Assembly: GCA_051252515.1 (NCBI GenBank) | Contig: JBPOFS010000002.1 | Span: 496,001 to 560,000, forward strand | Source of the DNA: UBA5078 sp051252515 | GTDB taxonomy: Bacteria > Pseudomonadota > Gammaproteobacteria > Pseudomonadales > Pseudohongiellaceae | Direction of reading: 5' to 3' | Length of the DNA: 64,000 nt | Shown: positions 1 to 7,796 of the stretch, one piece after another | Position numbering within the stretch: position 1 is the first letter of the stretch | How the letters are laid out: each line of letters begins with the position of its first letter | Made by a program: the position numbers and the translations under genes | Notes under the pieces: generated by a model | Seen by the model: only the letters and a program-made list of their open reading frames with translations | Database searches by the model: none | Told to the model about the DNA's origin: nothing

Positions 1-471
1 TACGTCGAAGGTTTGGTGCACATTACTGCCTTGAAAAATGACTACTACCAGTTTGATCCCGTGCGGCATCAATTGCGCGGAGAGCGCAATGGAATGGTGT
101 ATCACTTAGGGGATACCGTGCGGGTTAAAGTGGCTCGCGTGGATCTGGATGATCGTAAGATTGACCTCATCATGCTTGATGCGGCGGGAAATCCGCAAAG
201 CTCGGCAGATCTGCCTCCCAAAAAGAGTAAGTCGAAAGCCAAGTCAAAGTCCAAGTCCAAGTCGAACGCTAAGCCAAAAGCGAAGCCCGAAAGCAAAGAG
301 CGTGGTGATAAGCCTGCTCGCAAAGAGGGGGATGCCAAGCCTAAGGCGAAAAAGAGAACGGGGGCTGCGAGAAAGCGCAAAGCCGCTAGTGCTAATAAGG
401 ATAAAGGCAAGCGTCGCACGCCAAGCTCGGGTGAGGGCGCTGCCGCGACTGCGCCTAAAGTCGAAAAATAA
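1..471 (+). CDS. rnr: Ribonuclease R, C-terminal end (partial)
   Basis: The reading frame is open from the first base, so this is the 3' end of a longer gene. The first ~55 residues match the end of an S1 RNA-binding domain (YVEGLVHIT, then LGDTVRVKVARVDLDDRKIDL), as at the C-terminus of RNase R, the processive 3'-5' exoribonuclease of structured RNA. After it comes a tail of about 95 residues very rich in Lys, Ser, Ala and Pro. This is longer than many RNase R tails but of the usual basic, unstructured kind. The next gene is rlmB, the classical rnr-rlmB neighbourhood. The catalytic RNB domain lies outside the window. Confidence 0.9.
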   Translation, partial: YVEGLVHITALKNDYYQFDPVRHQLRGERNGMVYHLGDTVRVKVARVDLDDRKIDLIMLDAAGNPQSSADLPPKKSKSKAKSKSKSKSNAKPKAKPESKERGDKPARKEGDAKPKAKKRTGAARKRKAASANKDKGKRRTPSSGEGAAATAPKVEK

Positions 472-509
472 CGATTGCTGGCTAGTCCGCAGGATTAAAG
501 GATTGAACA

Positions 510-1271
510 TTGAGTAATAAAGAGTGGGTCTACGGTATCCATACTGTAAGTGAGCTTCTAAAGCAGCATCCTGAGGATGTGCTTGAGCTCCATATCCAGC
601 AAGATCGTGAAGACAAGCGTATCAATGAGGTCAAAGCACTGGCTTCTGCTGCAGGCGTTAGTTGGCAGGGACAGGACCGCAAAGACCTGGATAAACGTCT
701 GCGCAATATGCAAAAAGGGGCCGTACATCAAGGGGTTGTCGCACTTTGTAAGTTTAGTGGCAGCATCTTGGATGAACGTGGATTAGACGTGTTGCTAGAC
801 GGGCTGCAGCACCCTGCGTTGCTTTTGATTCTTGATGAAGTGACCGATCCGCATAATCTAGGGGCGTGCTTGCGTACAGCCGATGCTGCGGGTGTTGATG
901 CGGTTATCGTTCCGAAAGATCGTGCGGCGCCATTGAATATGACTGCCCGCAAGGTCGCCTGTGGTGCGGCCGATACCATTGCATTTGTCTCCGTTACTAA
1001 TCTGAGTCGTGCTTTGGAAGGTCTGAAACAGCGCGGTATCTGGATCGCTGGCGCCGCAGGTGAGGCGCAAGAGAGTCTCTATGCCATGGACTTTAAGCAG
1101 CCAATCGCGATCGTGATGGGCTCTGAGGGCAAAGGTCTGCGTCGATTGACTCGCGAGCATTGCGATTACTTGATGTCGATCCCGATGGCTGGTGAGCTAA
1201 GCAGTCTCAATGTCTCGGTAGCAACAGGCCTGTGTCTGTTTGAGGCGGTGCGCCAGCGTCAGACCTCGTAG
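510..1271 (+). CDS. rlmB: 23S rRNA (guanosine-2251-2'-O-)-methyltransferase RlmB
   Basis: SPOUT-class SAM-dependent 2'-O-methyltransferase that modifies G2251 in the 23S rRNA P loop. The N-terminal substrate-binding domain (residues ~5-75, opening WVYGIHTVSELL) is followed by the SpoU knot domain: motif 1 DEVTDPHNLGACLRTADAAG, motif 2 VMGSEGKGLRRL, motif 3 IPMAGELSSLNVSVATG. The 253 residues are close to E. coli RlmB (243). The start is TTG, preceded by AAAGGA seven bases upstream; no ATG fits the family N-terminus. It lies 38 bp after rnr, probably in the same transcript. Confidence 0.95.
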   Translation: MSNKEWVYGIHTVSELLKQHPEDVLELHIQQDREDKRINEVKALASAAGVSWQGQDRKDLDKRLRNMQKGAVHQGVVALCKFSGSILDERGLDVLLDGLQHPALLLILDEVTDPHNLGACLRTADAAGVDAVIVPKDRAAPLNMTARKVACGAADTIAFVSVTNLSRALEGLKQRGIWIAGAAGEAQESLYAMDFKQPIAIVMGSEGKGLRRLTREHCDYLMSIPMAGELSSLNVSVATGLCLFEAVRQRQTS

Positions 1272-1308
1272 GAGCTTGCCTGCCTATAGCATATAAATGC
1301 TAAATGGT

Positions 1309-1337
1309 TTGCATATTTTCTCGCTAATCTCTAGAAT
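1309..1337 (+). promoter_or_regulatory. Predicted sigma70 promoter of the rpsF operon
   Basis: A -10 box TAGAAT (1332-1337, five of six consensus bases) stands exactly 17 bp after TTGCAT (1309-1314), a weak -35. Initiation would fall near 1344, giving a leader of about 113 nt before rpsF. The leader also holds a GGGGA/TCCCC hairpin at 1355-1378. Prediction from sequence only. Confidence 0.55.
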
Positions 1338-1431
1338 GCCCGCTCTTTAATTTCGGGGAGGTGTCTTTCGGCATCCCCCTTAACTCCTTGTCTTCCTGCG
1401 CATTAGGCTTATCGAGTCGATGTTTGTCAGA

Positions 1432-1454
1432 AGACTTCAACCCGTAAGGAGTCT
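1432..1454 (+). promoter_or_regulatory. Candidate S6:S18-binding hairpin in the rpsF leader
   Basis: AGACTTC (1432-1438) can pair with GGAGTCT (1448-1454) in a 7-bp stem with one G-U pair. The 9-nt loop AACCCGTAA carries a CCG triplet. The 3' arm contains part of the Shine-Dalgarno AAGGAG, and rpsF starts two bases later. In E. coli and many other bacteria the S6:S18 complex binds a leader hairpin with an exposed CCG and represses rpsF translation. Position, CCG and SD occlusion all fit; binding is inferred. Confidence 0.55.
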
Positions 1455-1456
1455 CT

Positions 1457-1975
1457 ATGAGACATTATGAAGTTGTATTTTTGGTACACCCTGACCAGTC
1501 CGACCAAGTGCCGGGTATGGTTGAACGCTACACTCAAATCGTTAAAGACAGCGGTGGTACTATTCACCGTCAAGAAGACTGGGGTCGTCGCCAGTTAGCG
1601 TATCCAATCAATAAAATCCACAAAGCGCACTACATTCTCATGAACATTGAGTGTGGCAGCGAAGTGCTGGACGAAATCACTACTTTATTCCGTTATAACG
1701 ACGCAATCATCCGTAACTTGGTCATGAAAGAGTCTGGCCCTGTCACTGAAGAATCATTGATTCTTAAAGGTGAGCGTGAAAGCCGTGAGCGTCGTGCCCG
1801 TGCAGAGCAAAAGCGTAAGATCGAAGAAGACGCTGCAGTTCGTGATGCCGCTGCTGCTACAGCTGCCGCAGCCGCTGCTGAAGCTGCAACAAGCGATGAA
1901 GTAGTTGAAGGCGAAGAGTCAAAAGATTCTGATGATTCAGCTGAAGAAGCTGTAGTCGAAGAAACGAAAGACTAA
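1457..1975 (+). CDS. rpsF: 30S ribosomal protein S6
   Basis: S6 binds S18 and the central domain of 16S rRNA in the small-subunit platform. The first ~100 residues are canonical (MRHYEVVFLVHPDQSDQVPG, EDWGRRQLAYPINKI, ALFRYND-type core as LFRYNDAIIRN). The protein is 172 residues, against about 131-135 in E. coli. The extra length is a charged helix, a run of alanines and an acidic Glu/Asp/Ser tail. E. coli S6 also ends in glutamates, which RimK extends. The start ATG follows AAGGAG. Unlike E. coli, no priB lies between rpsF and rpsR. Confidence 0.97.
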   Translation: MRHYEVVFLVHPDQSDQVPGMVERYTQIVKDSGGTIHRQEDWGRRQLAYPINKIHKAHYILMNIECGSEVLDEITTLFRYNDAIIRNLVMKESGPVTEESLILKGERESRERRARAEQKRKIEEDAAVRDAAAATAAAAAAEAATSDEVVEGEESKDSDDSAEEAVVEETKD

Positions 1976-2053
1976 TTGCCAGGCTAATGCGCATAGCGCA
2001 TAGCTTGTCGTTTAATGCTTATGTTCAAATAAACTTATTGAAAGGATCTAAAC

Positions 2054-2284
2054 ATGTCACGTTTTTTCCGTAGACGTAAATTCTGCAAATTCACAGCAGA
2101 AGGCACAATTCAGATTGATTATAAAGATATCGAAACTTTGAAGGCGTATGTGTCTGAAACTGGCAAGATTGTTCCTAGCCGTATCACTGGCACCAAGGCG
2201 CGTTATCAGCGTCAATTGGCGACAGCAGTGAAACGCGCTCGTCATCTTGCTTTGATTCCGTATACAGACAGCCATACTGCCTAA
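2054..2284 (+). CDS. rpsR: 30S ribosomal protein S18
   Basis: S18, 76 residues, the usual length. It opens MSRFFRRRKFCKFTAEG and has the conserved DYKDIETLKAYVSETGKIVP and TGTKARYQRQL segment that contacts 16S rRNA, ending LIPYTDSH. It partners S6 in the platform and in the autoregulatory complex. The 78-nt gap after rpsF contains a small hairpin (ATGCGC-ATA-GCGCAT, 1987-2001) with no U-run, more likely a processing or attenuation element than a terminator. AAAGGA gives the ribosome-binding site. Confidence 0.97.
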   Translation: MSRFFRRRKFCKFTAEGTIQIDYKDIETLKAYVSETGKIVPSRITGTKARYQRQLATAVKRARHLALIPYTDSHTA

Positions 2285-2310
2285 ATCCGTAAAGTAGTAC
2301 GGAGACGCGT

Positions 2311-3165
2311 ATGAAGGCTTTGACTCAGTATGTGATGTCAAGCCGCCGCCAGTCGATTATAGCGGCTGTTTTGCTTGGGCTTTTGCCGATACTTAATTAC
2401 TTAAGTGCGCCAGTTGTAGCGTTAGTGCTACTACGGCACGGCAAGTCTGAAGCCATGATCGTCCTTGTTTGGGCTATATTGCCCGCAGTAGCTTGGGCGG
2501 TTGCAGGGGATTTCATTCCTCTACTATTGATGCTTGGCATAACAGTGCTAGCGCAAGTGTTGCGCAGTACTGGTTCTTGGGAAGTGACGTTATTAGCTTC
2601 CATTGGTGTAGGAATTGGCGCTCAGTTGGGTTTATTGATTAACCCCAACGTCCTCGTAGTAATGGAGGGGCAACTAACGACATTGATGGAGCAGCTAGTG
2701 GCTAGCAGCCCAGAGCTACAAGGCCAAGTAACTCTGGCAGAGCCTGAAGTTCTCCGGCAAATGTTATTGATGTTTATTGGCATCACAGTGTCGTTCTCCG
2801 CAGTGACGCTGTTAATGTTGGCCCGAAGCTGGCAAGCAAGATTATTTAACCCTGGTGGTTTTCGTGAAGAATTCCATCAACTGCGTTTAAGCTGGAAGTC
2901 TAGCGCAGTGTTGTTTTTGATGTTTATGCTGGCGACCATTGGGCCGCCAGTATTGCAGCAGCTTTCACTGTTCTTCGTGTTGCCGCTGCTGATTGCAGGC
3001 ATTGCTTTGGTGCATGGCCTGGTAGGTCGAAGAAAATTGCCTGTTGCAGTATTGGTGATTTTCTATTCAGTTTTGATGAGCCCTGTAATGGCCCAATTAG
3101 TGGTCCTTGCCGCGGTAGCCGATAGCTGGATAGATTTTCGATCGAAGGTAGCCCAGCGAGACTAG
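2311..3165 (+). CDS. DUF2232-type multi-pass membrane protein
   Basis: A hydrophobic protein of 284 residues with about seven to eight predicted membrane segments (for example residues 16-38, 45-64, 68-90, 155-177, 200-222, 228-246, 250-270). It resembles the YybS/DUF2232 family that sits between rpsR and rplI in Pseudomonas and relatives. The molecular function is unknown; there are no catalytic motifs and the one soluble stretch (~residues 115-150) is a short loop. It starts 26 bp after rpsR and is clearly part of the ribosomal operon. The gene order supports the family call more than any single motif does. Confidence 0.75.
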   Translation: MKALTQYVMSSRRQSIIAAVLLGLLPILNYLSAPVVALVLLRHGKSEAMIVLVWAILPAVAWAVAGDFIPLLLMLGITVLAQVLRSTGSWEVTLLASIGVGIGAQLGLLINPNVLVVMEGQLTTLMEQLVASSPELQGQVTLAEPEVLRQMLLMFIGITVSFSAVTLLMLARSWQARLFNPGGFREEFHQLRLSWKSSAVLFLMFMLATIGPPVLQQLSLFFVLPLLIAGIALVHGLVGRRKLPVAVLVIFYSVLMSPVMAQLVVLAAVADSWIDFRSKVAQRD

Positions 3166-3241
3166 ACAAACGAATTACGGCAAGCGCCTAGCGCTTAAAT
3201 GTAGATTAAGAATACACGCAGAATTTAATGAGGAAGTAAAA

Positions 3242-3691
3242 ATGAACGTCATTCTATTGGAAAAAGTGGGCAAGCTTGGTGCGGTAGGTGATTCTGCCTC
3301 GGTAAAAGCTGGCTATGCTCGTAACTTCCTGTTCCCTACGGGTAAGGCGATCCCTGCCACTAAAACAAACCTAGAGAACTTTGAAGCACGTCGTGCTGAC
3401 CTGCTTGCAGCGCACAACGAGAAAGTGGCTGTTGCTCAAGGCCGTGCAACAAAGCTTAAAGAGTTGCGCGTCTCTATCGCAGTGAATGCTGGCGAAGAAG
3501 GCAAGTTGTTCGGTTCAATCGGAACACGTGACGTAGCTGATGCGATCAATGCAGCTGCTGGTACAGATGTGAACAAATCTGAAGTACGTCTTCCTAACGG
3601 TGCGCTACGCGAAGTTGGCGAGTACGCACTGACTATCGACCTCGGTTTCGAAGTTGAAGAGATTGTTACACTAGCAGTTGTTCCTGCTTAA
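3242..3691 (+). CDS. rplI: 50S ribosomal protein L9
   Basis: L9 binds 23S rRNA near the L1 stalk with its N-terminal domain, joined by a long helix to a C-terminal domain. Here MNVILLEKVGKLGAVGDSAS, then GYARNFLFPTGKAIPAT, the linker helix (~residues 42-75), and the C-terminal GKLFGSIGTRDVADA and VRLPNGALREVGEY. The 149 residues equal E. coli L9. It is the last gene of the rpsF operon: a strong terminator follows. Start ATG is preceded by GAGGAAG. A small hairpin AAGCGC-CTA-GCGCTT lies upstream at 3182-3196. Confidence 0.97.
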   Translation: MNVILLEKVGKLGAVGDSASVKAGYARNFLFPTGKAIPATKTNLENFEARRADLLAAHNEKVAVAQGRATKLKELRVSIAVNAGEEGKLFGSIGTRDVADAINAAAGTDVNKSEVRLPNGALREVGEYALTIDLGFEVEEIVTLAVVPA

Positions 3692-3761
3692 GACGCCATT
3701 GATTCTGTAACACCGCACGCAATTTCGCGGTTGTTGTAGTCGGGTCAATAGTGGACAATGA

Positions 3762-3799
3762 AGCGCTGTCATTCTTATGAGTGATGGCGCTTTTTTTTT
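3762..3799 (+). terminator. Rho-independent terminator after rplI
   Basis: AGCGCTGTCATTC (3762-3774) pairs with GAGTGATGGCGCT (3779-3791) in a 13-bp stem with three G-U pairs and a TTAT loop, followed by nine T residues (3791-3799). It ends the ribosomal protein operon before dnaB. Confidence 0.9.
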
Positions 3800-3841
3800 C
3801 TAAAAACTCGCCACAAGGCGGGCTTTCATAGTGAATACCCC

Positions 3842-5251
3842 ATGTCTGAATTGTTTGAGAAAAGCCAAAAACCACTCGATGCTGGCGCTTTAGCATCCTT
3901 AAAAACTCCCCCTCACTCCATTGAGGCAGAGCAAGCGGTCCTTGGCGGTTTGATGCTCGACAACTCCGTCTGGGATACCGTGGTCGAAAAGCTGATCGAA
4001 GAGGACTTCTTCCGCCACGAGCACCAGCTAATCTACCGCGTGATGTTCAGTCAAACCGAGGCCGATAAGCCGCTCGATGTGGTGACATTGGTTGAGGCTC
4101 TCGACAGCCTAGGTGAGCTTGATGCGGCCGGAGGCATAGAGTATCTCAGTGACTTGGCCAGTAACGCTCGAGGCTCGGCTAACATCGGTGCCTACGCTGA
4201 AATTATTGCTGAACGCTCTAAGCTGCGTAAACTCATTCGAGTGGCTTATGAAATCGCTGATAGCGGCTATAACCCCGCAGGGCAACGGGCCGACGATGTA
4301 CTAGATGTAGCGGAGCAAAAAGTCTTCAAAATCGCTGATGACCGACCTAAAGACGGTGGGCCGAAGCCGATTAATCCTCTATTGCAAGGGGCGGTTACCC
4401 GCATTGATGAGCTGTTCCGCTCTGATGGTTCTCTGACTGGCCTGCCTACTGGGTTCAAAGATTTAGACGAGAAAACCTCCGGATTGCAAAAGTCTGACCT
4501 CATTATTGTGGCTGGACGTCCTTCTATGGGTAAAACCTCATTTGCGATGAACTTAGCTGAGAACGCTCTGTTATTAAGCAATAAACCAGTTTTGGTGTTC
4601 AGCCTTGAGATGCCGGCAGAAAGCTTGGTAACGAGAATGCTTAGCTCGGTTGGCAAAATAGATCAGAAGCGTTTGCGTACCGGCAAGCTGGAAGAAGACG
4701 ATTGGCCACGTTTGACGGCGGCAGTGAGTAAGCTAAAAGACAAGCCTCTGCTTATCGACGACAGTGTGGGCCTAAGCCCGATGGAAATGCGCTCGCGCGC
4801 CCGACGCGTGGCTCGTGAACACGGCTCGATCGGCTTGATCGTAGTGGATTACTTGCAGTTAATGCAGATCAAAGGCTTTGGTGATAACCGGGTCGGTGAG
4901 ATTTCCGAAATTTCGCGCTCACTTAAAACGATGGCGCGGGAATTCGAATGTCCTGTTATTGCCTTGTCGCAGCTAAACCGCGCATTGGAGCAACGTCCCA
5001 ATAAACGCCCAGTGATGTCGGACTTGCGTGAATCGGGTGCGATCGAGCAGGATGCCGATATCATCGCTTTCGTGTATCGCGATGAAGTCTACAATGAAGA
5101 TACGGCGGACAAAGGCATTGCCGAAATTATTATTGGCAAACAACGTAATGGTCCTATTGGTACCGTGAAGCTTGGCTTCGTAGGACAATTCACTCGATTC
5201 GAAACACTTGCTTTGCAGGCATACGATGAAAGCTATTCCCAACACGAATGA
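3842..5251 (+). CDS. dnaB: Replicative DNA helicase DnaB
   Basis: Hexameric 5'-3' helicase that opens the replication fork and binds primase through its N-terminal domain. The N-terminal domain (~residues 20-125, PHSIEAEQAVLGGLMLD) and RecA-like C-terminal domain are complete: Walker A GRPSMGKTS, the FSLEMP segment, Walker B LIVVDYLQLM, and the arginine-finger region KQRNGPIGTVKL. Its 469 residues match E. coli DnaB (471), so there is no intein. No loader is adjacent, but a lambda-P-like protein that may act on DnaB lies near 46.8 kb. Confidence 0.97.
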   Translation: MSELFEKSQKPLDAGALASLKTPPHSIEAEQAVLGGLMLDNSVWDTVVEKLIEEDFFRHEHQLIYRVMFSQTEADKPLDVVTLVEALDSLGELDAAGGIEYLSDLASNARGSANIGAYAEIIAERSKLRKLIRVAYEIADSGYNPAGQRADDVLDVAEQKVFKIADDRPKDGGPKPINPLLQGAVTRIDELFRSDGSLTGLPTGFKDLDEKTSGLQKSDLIIVAGRPSMGKTSFAMNLAENALLLSNKPVLVFSLEMPAESLVTRMLSSVGKIDQKRLRTGKLEEDDWPRLTAAVSKLKDKPLLIDDSVGLSPMEMRSRARRVAREHGSIGLIVVDYLQLMQIKGFGDNRVGEISEISRSLKTMAREFECPVIALSQLNRALEQRPNKRPVMSDLRESGAIEQDADIIAFVYRDEVYNEDTADKGIAEIIIGKQRNGPIGTVKLGFVGQFTRFETLALQAYDESYSQHE

Positions 5252-6383
5252 TTTTCGTGCCTGGGCCACTATCGACCTAGGGGCTCTACAGTCCAACCTT
5301 TCGAAAGCGCGGGACTATTGCCCGAGCGCCAATATCGTTGCCGTAGTGAAAGCTAATGCCTATGGACATGGTGCGTTGGCAGTCGCGCAAGCGTTGCGCA
5401 GTCAACTCAGTGACGACGATTGTTTTGGCGTGGCCTCTATCGAAGAAGCCCTGCAATTGGAGCGCGGGGGAATCGCTGAGACTATCTTGCTATTAGAGGG
5501 CGTGTTTAGTGTCACGCAACTGGAGCAAGCCGTAGATCATGGCTTTCAATTTGTCGTGCACTCTCTGTTTCAATTGAGCATGTTGGAAACGTTTCTAGAG
5601 GCGCATCCTCATATTGCGCCACTGACCATTTGGTTAAAAATTGATACAGGGATGCATCGTCTTGGCTTTGATGAGCAGGACTTCACGCGTGCTTGGCAAC
5701 ACCTGAGCGAACACGCTAGTGTTGAAAAGATAATATTCATGTCGCACTTTGCCTGTGCTGATGATTTAGACGATGAAATGTCTGAGCGTCAGTTGCAGGG
5801 TTTAATGGACGTGCTCGATGCTGCCGATGTTCCCACGGTAAATCGAGAAATCAGTTTTGCCGCATCTTCGGGTATTCAGCTATGGCCACAGGCGCACTTT
5901 CAGTGGCTGCGTCCTGGCATCATGCTTTATGGCGGCACCGCAGTAGCGGGCGAGGATGCTGTGCAGCGTGGTATCGACCCGGTTATGACGCTGCGAGCAA
6001 AACTCATTTCAATTAAAATGGTCGCAGCTGGTGGAAGTGTCGGCTATGGCGCGACATACGTATGTGCACAAGAGCGACGCATTGGTGTCATCTCTATTGG
6101 CTATGGTGATGGTTATCCTCGGCGCATGCCAGAAGGCACTCCGGTACTGGTGAATTGTCAGGCATCCTCGGGGCCCGCCCAGTACAAAGTCCCTTTATGC
6201 GGCCGCGTCTCGATGGATATGATCACGGTAGACCTAAGTGATTGCCCTGCGGCGCAGGTGGGCGACGAAGTTATTCTGTGGGGAGAAGGGCTGCCTGCTG
6301 ATGAAATCGCTCGGCACTGCAACACCATCGCCTATGAGTTGTTCTGTCAGGTCACACCGCGTGTCCATTTTGTTTATAAATAA
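5226..6383 (+). CDS. alr: Alanine racemase
   Basis: PLP enzyme interconverting L- and D-alanine for peptidoglycan. The PLP lysine is in VAVVKANAYGHG (residue 42) and the second catalytic base, a tyrosine, is in GSVGYGATY; the PLP-phosphate region IGYGDGYPRRMP and the C-terminal GRVSMDMITVD are present. I chose the ATG 26 bp inside the end of dnaB, because it gives the usual short lead to the first strand (RAWATIDLGAL); an upstream in-frame TTG adds only six residues. Length 385 fits the family (~360). The overlap suggests translational coupling with dnaB. Confidence 0.95.
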   Translation: MKAIPNTNDFRAWATIDLGALQSNLSKARDYCPSANIVAVVKANAYGHGALAVAQALRSQLSDDDCFGVASIEEALQLERGGIAETILLLEGVFSVTQLEQAVDHGFQFVVHSLFQLSMLETFLEAHPHIAPLTIWLKIDTGMHRLGFDEQDFTRAWQHLSEHASVEKIIFMSHFACADDLDDEMSERQLQGLMDVLDAADVPTVNREISFAASSGIQLWPQAHFQWLRPGIMLYGGTAVAGEDAVQRGIDPVMTLRAKLISIKMVAAGGSVGYGATYVCAQERRIGVISIGYGDGYPRRMPEGTPVLVNCQASSGPAQYKVPLCGRVSMDMITVDLSDCPAAQVGDEVILWGEGLPADEIARHCNTIAYELFCQVTPRVHFVYK

Positions 6384-6413
6384 ATACAGGCGCAAGCAAG
6401 CAAAGGAATCGCC

Positions 6414-7793
6414 ATGGCGAAGGTAAAAAATGCTTTTGTCTGCACCGACTGCGGGGCAGAGCATGGGCAATGGCAGGGGCAGTGTGTCGCCTGTAAAGAG
6501 TGGAATACGCTGTCGAAAATAAGCTTGGGCAGCGCCGCGTCTCCAGCTGCAAAACCAGATTTTCGTAAGCAAGGTTATGCCGGCACCACTTCCGGTGTGC
6601 AAGATCTCTCTGAGATTGACCTCGATTCAGTCCCGCGTGTCTCAACGAGTATTTCAGAGTTAGATCGTGTCCTTGGGGGCGGGCTTGTGCCTGGTTCTGC
6701 GATCTTGATCGGCGGTAATCCAGGTGCGGGTAAAAGTACTCTGCTACTACAAGTCATGTGCTTGTTAGCGCAATCAACTAGCGCCCTTTATGTCACCGGG
6801 GAAGAGTCCTTGCAACAAGTAGGGATGAGGGCTCGACGCTTAGGCTTGCCAGAGAAAAACCTGAAGATGCTTGCGGAGACCAACGTAGAAAAAATCTGCC
6901 AAGTCGCCCAGCAAGAACAACCGAAATTATTAGTCGTTGACTCAATTCAAGTAATGCATAGCGCAGACATTTCCTCGGCGCCGGGTAGTGTCTCTCAAGT
7001 GCGCGAATGTGCCGCGTATCTTATTCAATATGCTAAACAGACGAACACCATTTTGTTTCTCGTCGGCCATGTGACGAAAGACGGCAATCTTGCTGGGCCG
7101 AAAGTGTTGGAACATATGATCGATTGTTTCCTAATGCTTGATGGAGGAAGCGATAGCAAGTATCGAACCTTGCGTGGACAGAAAAACCGTTTTGGCGCTG
7201 TGAATGAGCTGGGCGTATTCGCCATGACAGAGAAAGGTTTGAAAGAGGTGAAGAACCCTTCGGCGATATTTCTGGCACGCACAGAAGAGGAGAGCGCTGG
7301 CTCTGTCGTCATGGTGCTATGGGAAGGCACACGACCATTGTTGGTAGAGATACAAGCCTTGGTCGATGGCACGCAACTGGGTAATCCACGGCGCTTGGCC
7401 GTGGGGCTAGATCAAAACCGGATGGCCATGCTTTTAGCGGTACTGCACCGCCATGGTGGAGTCTATATGGCTGACCAAGACGTATTCGTGAATGTGGTCG
7501 GCGGCGTTAAAGTCACAGAAACAAGTGCGGACCTCGCCTTAGTGCTGGCGATCATTTCAAGCTTTAGAGACAAACCTCTTCCCCACGACATGGTAGTGTT
7601 TGGCGAGGTCGGTCTCGCGGGTGAGATACGTCCGGTACCCAGCGGGCAAGAAAGATTATATGAGGCCGCAAAGCATGGTTTTAAGCGCGCCATCGTCCCT
7701 AAGGCAAATGTGCCTAGAGGCGGTATCAAAGGTATGACAATAGTGGGCGTTGCCAGATTGGCAGAGGCCATCGACGCAATGACTGAGGTGTAA
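6414..7793 (+). CDS. radA: DNA repair protein RadA
   Basis: RecA-like ATPase that drives branch migration and processing of recombination intermediates. It has the four-cysteine zinc finger (CTDCG and CVACKEW, residues ~10-30), Walker A GGNPGAGKST, the RadA-specific KNRFG motif within RGQKNRFGAVNELG, and a C-terminal Lon-protease-like domain (~residues 280-455) typically inactive in RadA. Length 459 matches E. coli (460). It starts 30 bp after alr, after AAAGGAA, and is likely co-transcribed with alr. Confidence 0.97.
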   Translation: MAKVKNAFVCTDCGAEHGQWQGQCVACKEWNTLSKISLGSAASPAAKPDFRKQGYAGTTSGVQDLSEIDLDSVPRVSTSISELDRVLGGGLVPGSAILIGGNPGAGKSTLLLQVMCLLAQSTSALYVTGEESLQQVGMRARRLGLPEKNLKMLAETNVEKICQVAQQEQPKLLVVDSIQVMHSADISSAPGSVSQVRECAAYLIQYAKQTNTILFLVGHVTKDGNLAGPKVLEHMIDCFLMLDGGSDSKYRTLRGQKNRFGAVNELGVFAMTEKGLKEVKNPSAIFLARTEEESAGSVVMVLWEGTRPLLVEIQALVDGTQLGNPRRLAVGLDQNRMAMLLAVLHRHGGVYMADQDVFVNVVGGVKVTETSADLALVLAIISSFRDKPLPHDMVVFGEVGLAGEIRPVPSGQERLYEAAKHGFKRAIVPKANVPRGGIKGMTIVGVARLAEAIDAMTEV

Positions 7794-7796
7794 TTA

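Noticed and set aside
102..419. Minus-strand frame opposite the RNase R tail
   Set aside because: It only mirrors the lysine-codon-rich repeat as Leu/Phe/Ala; it is a shadow of the basic tail.
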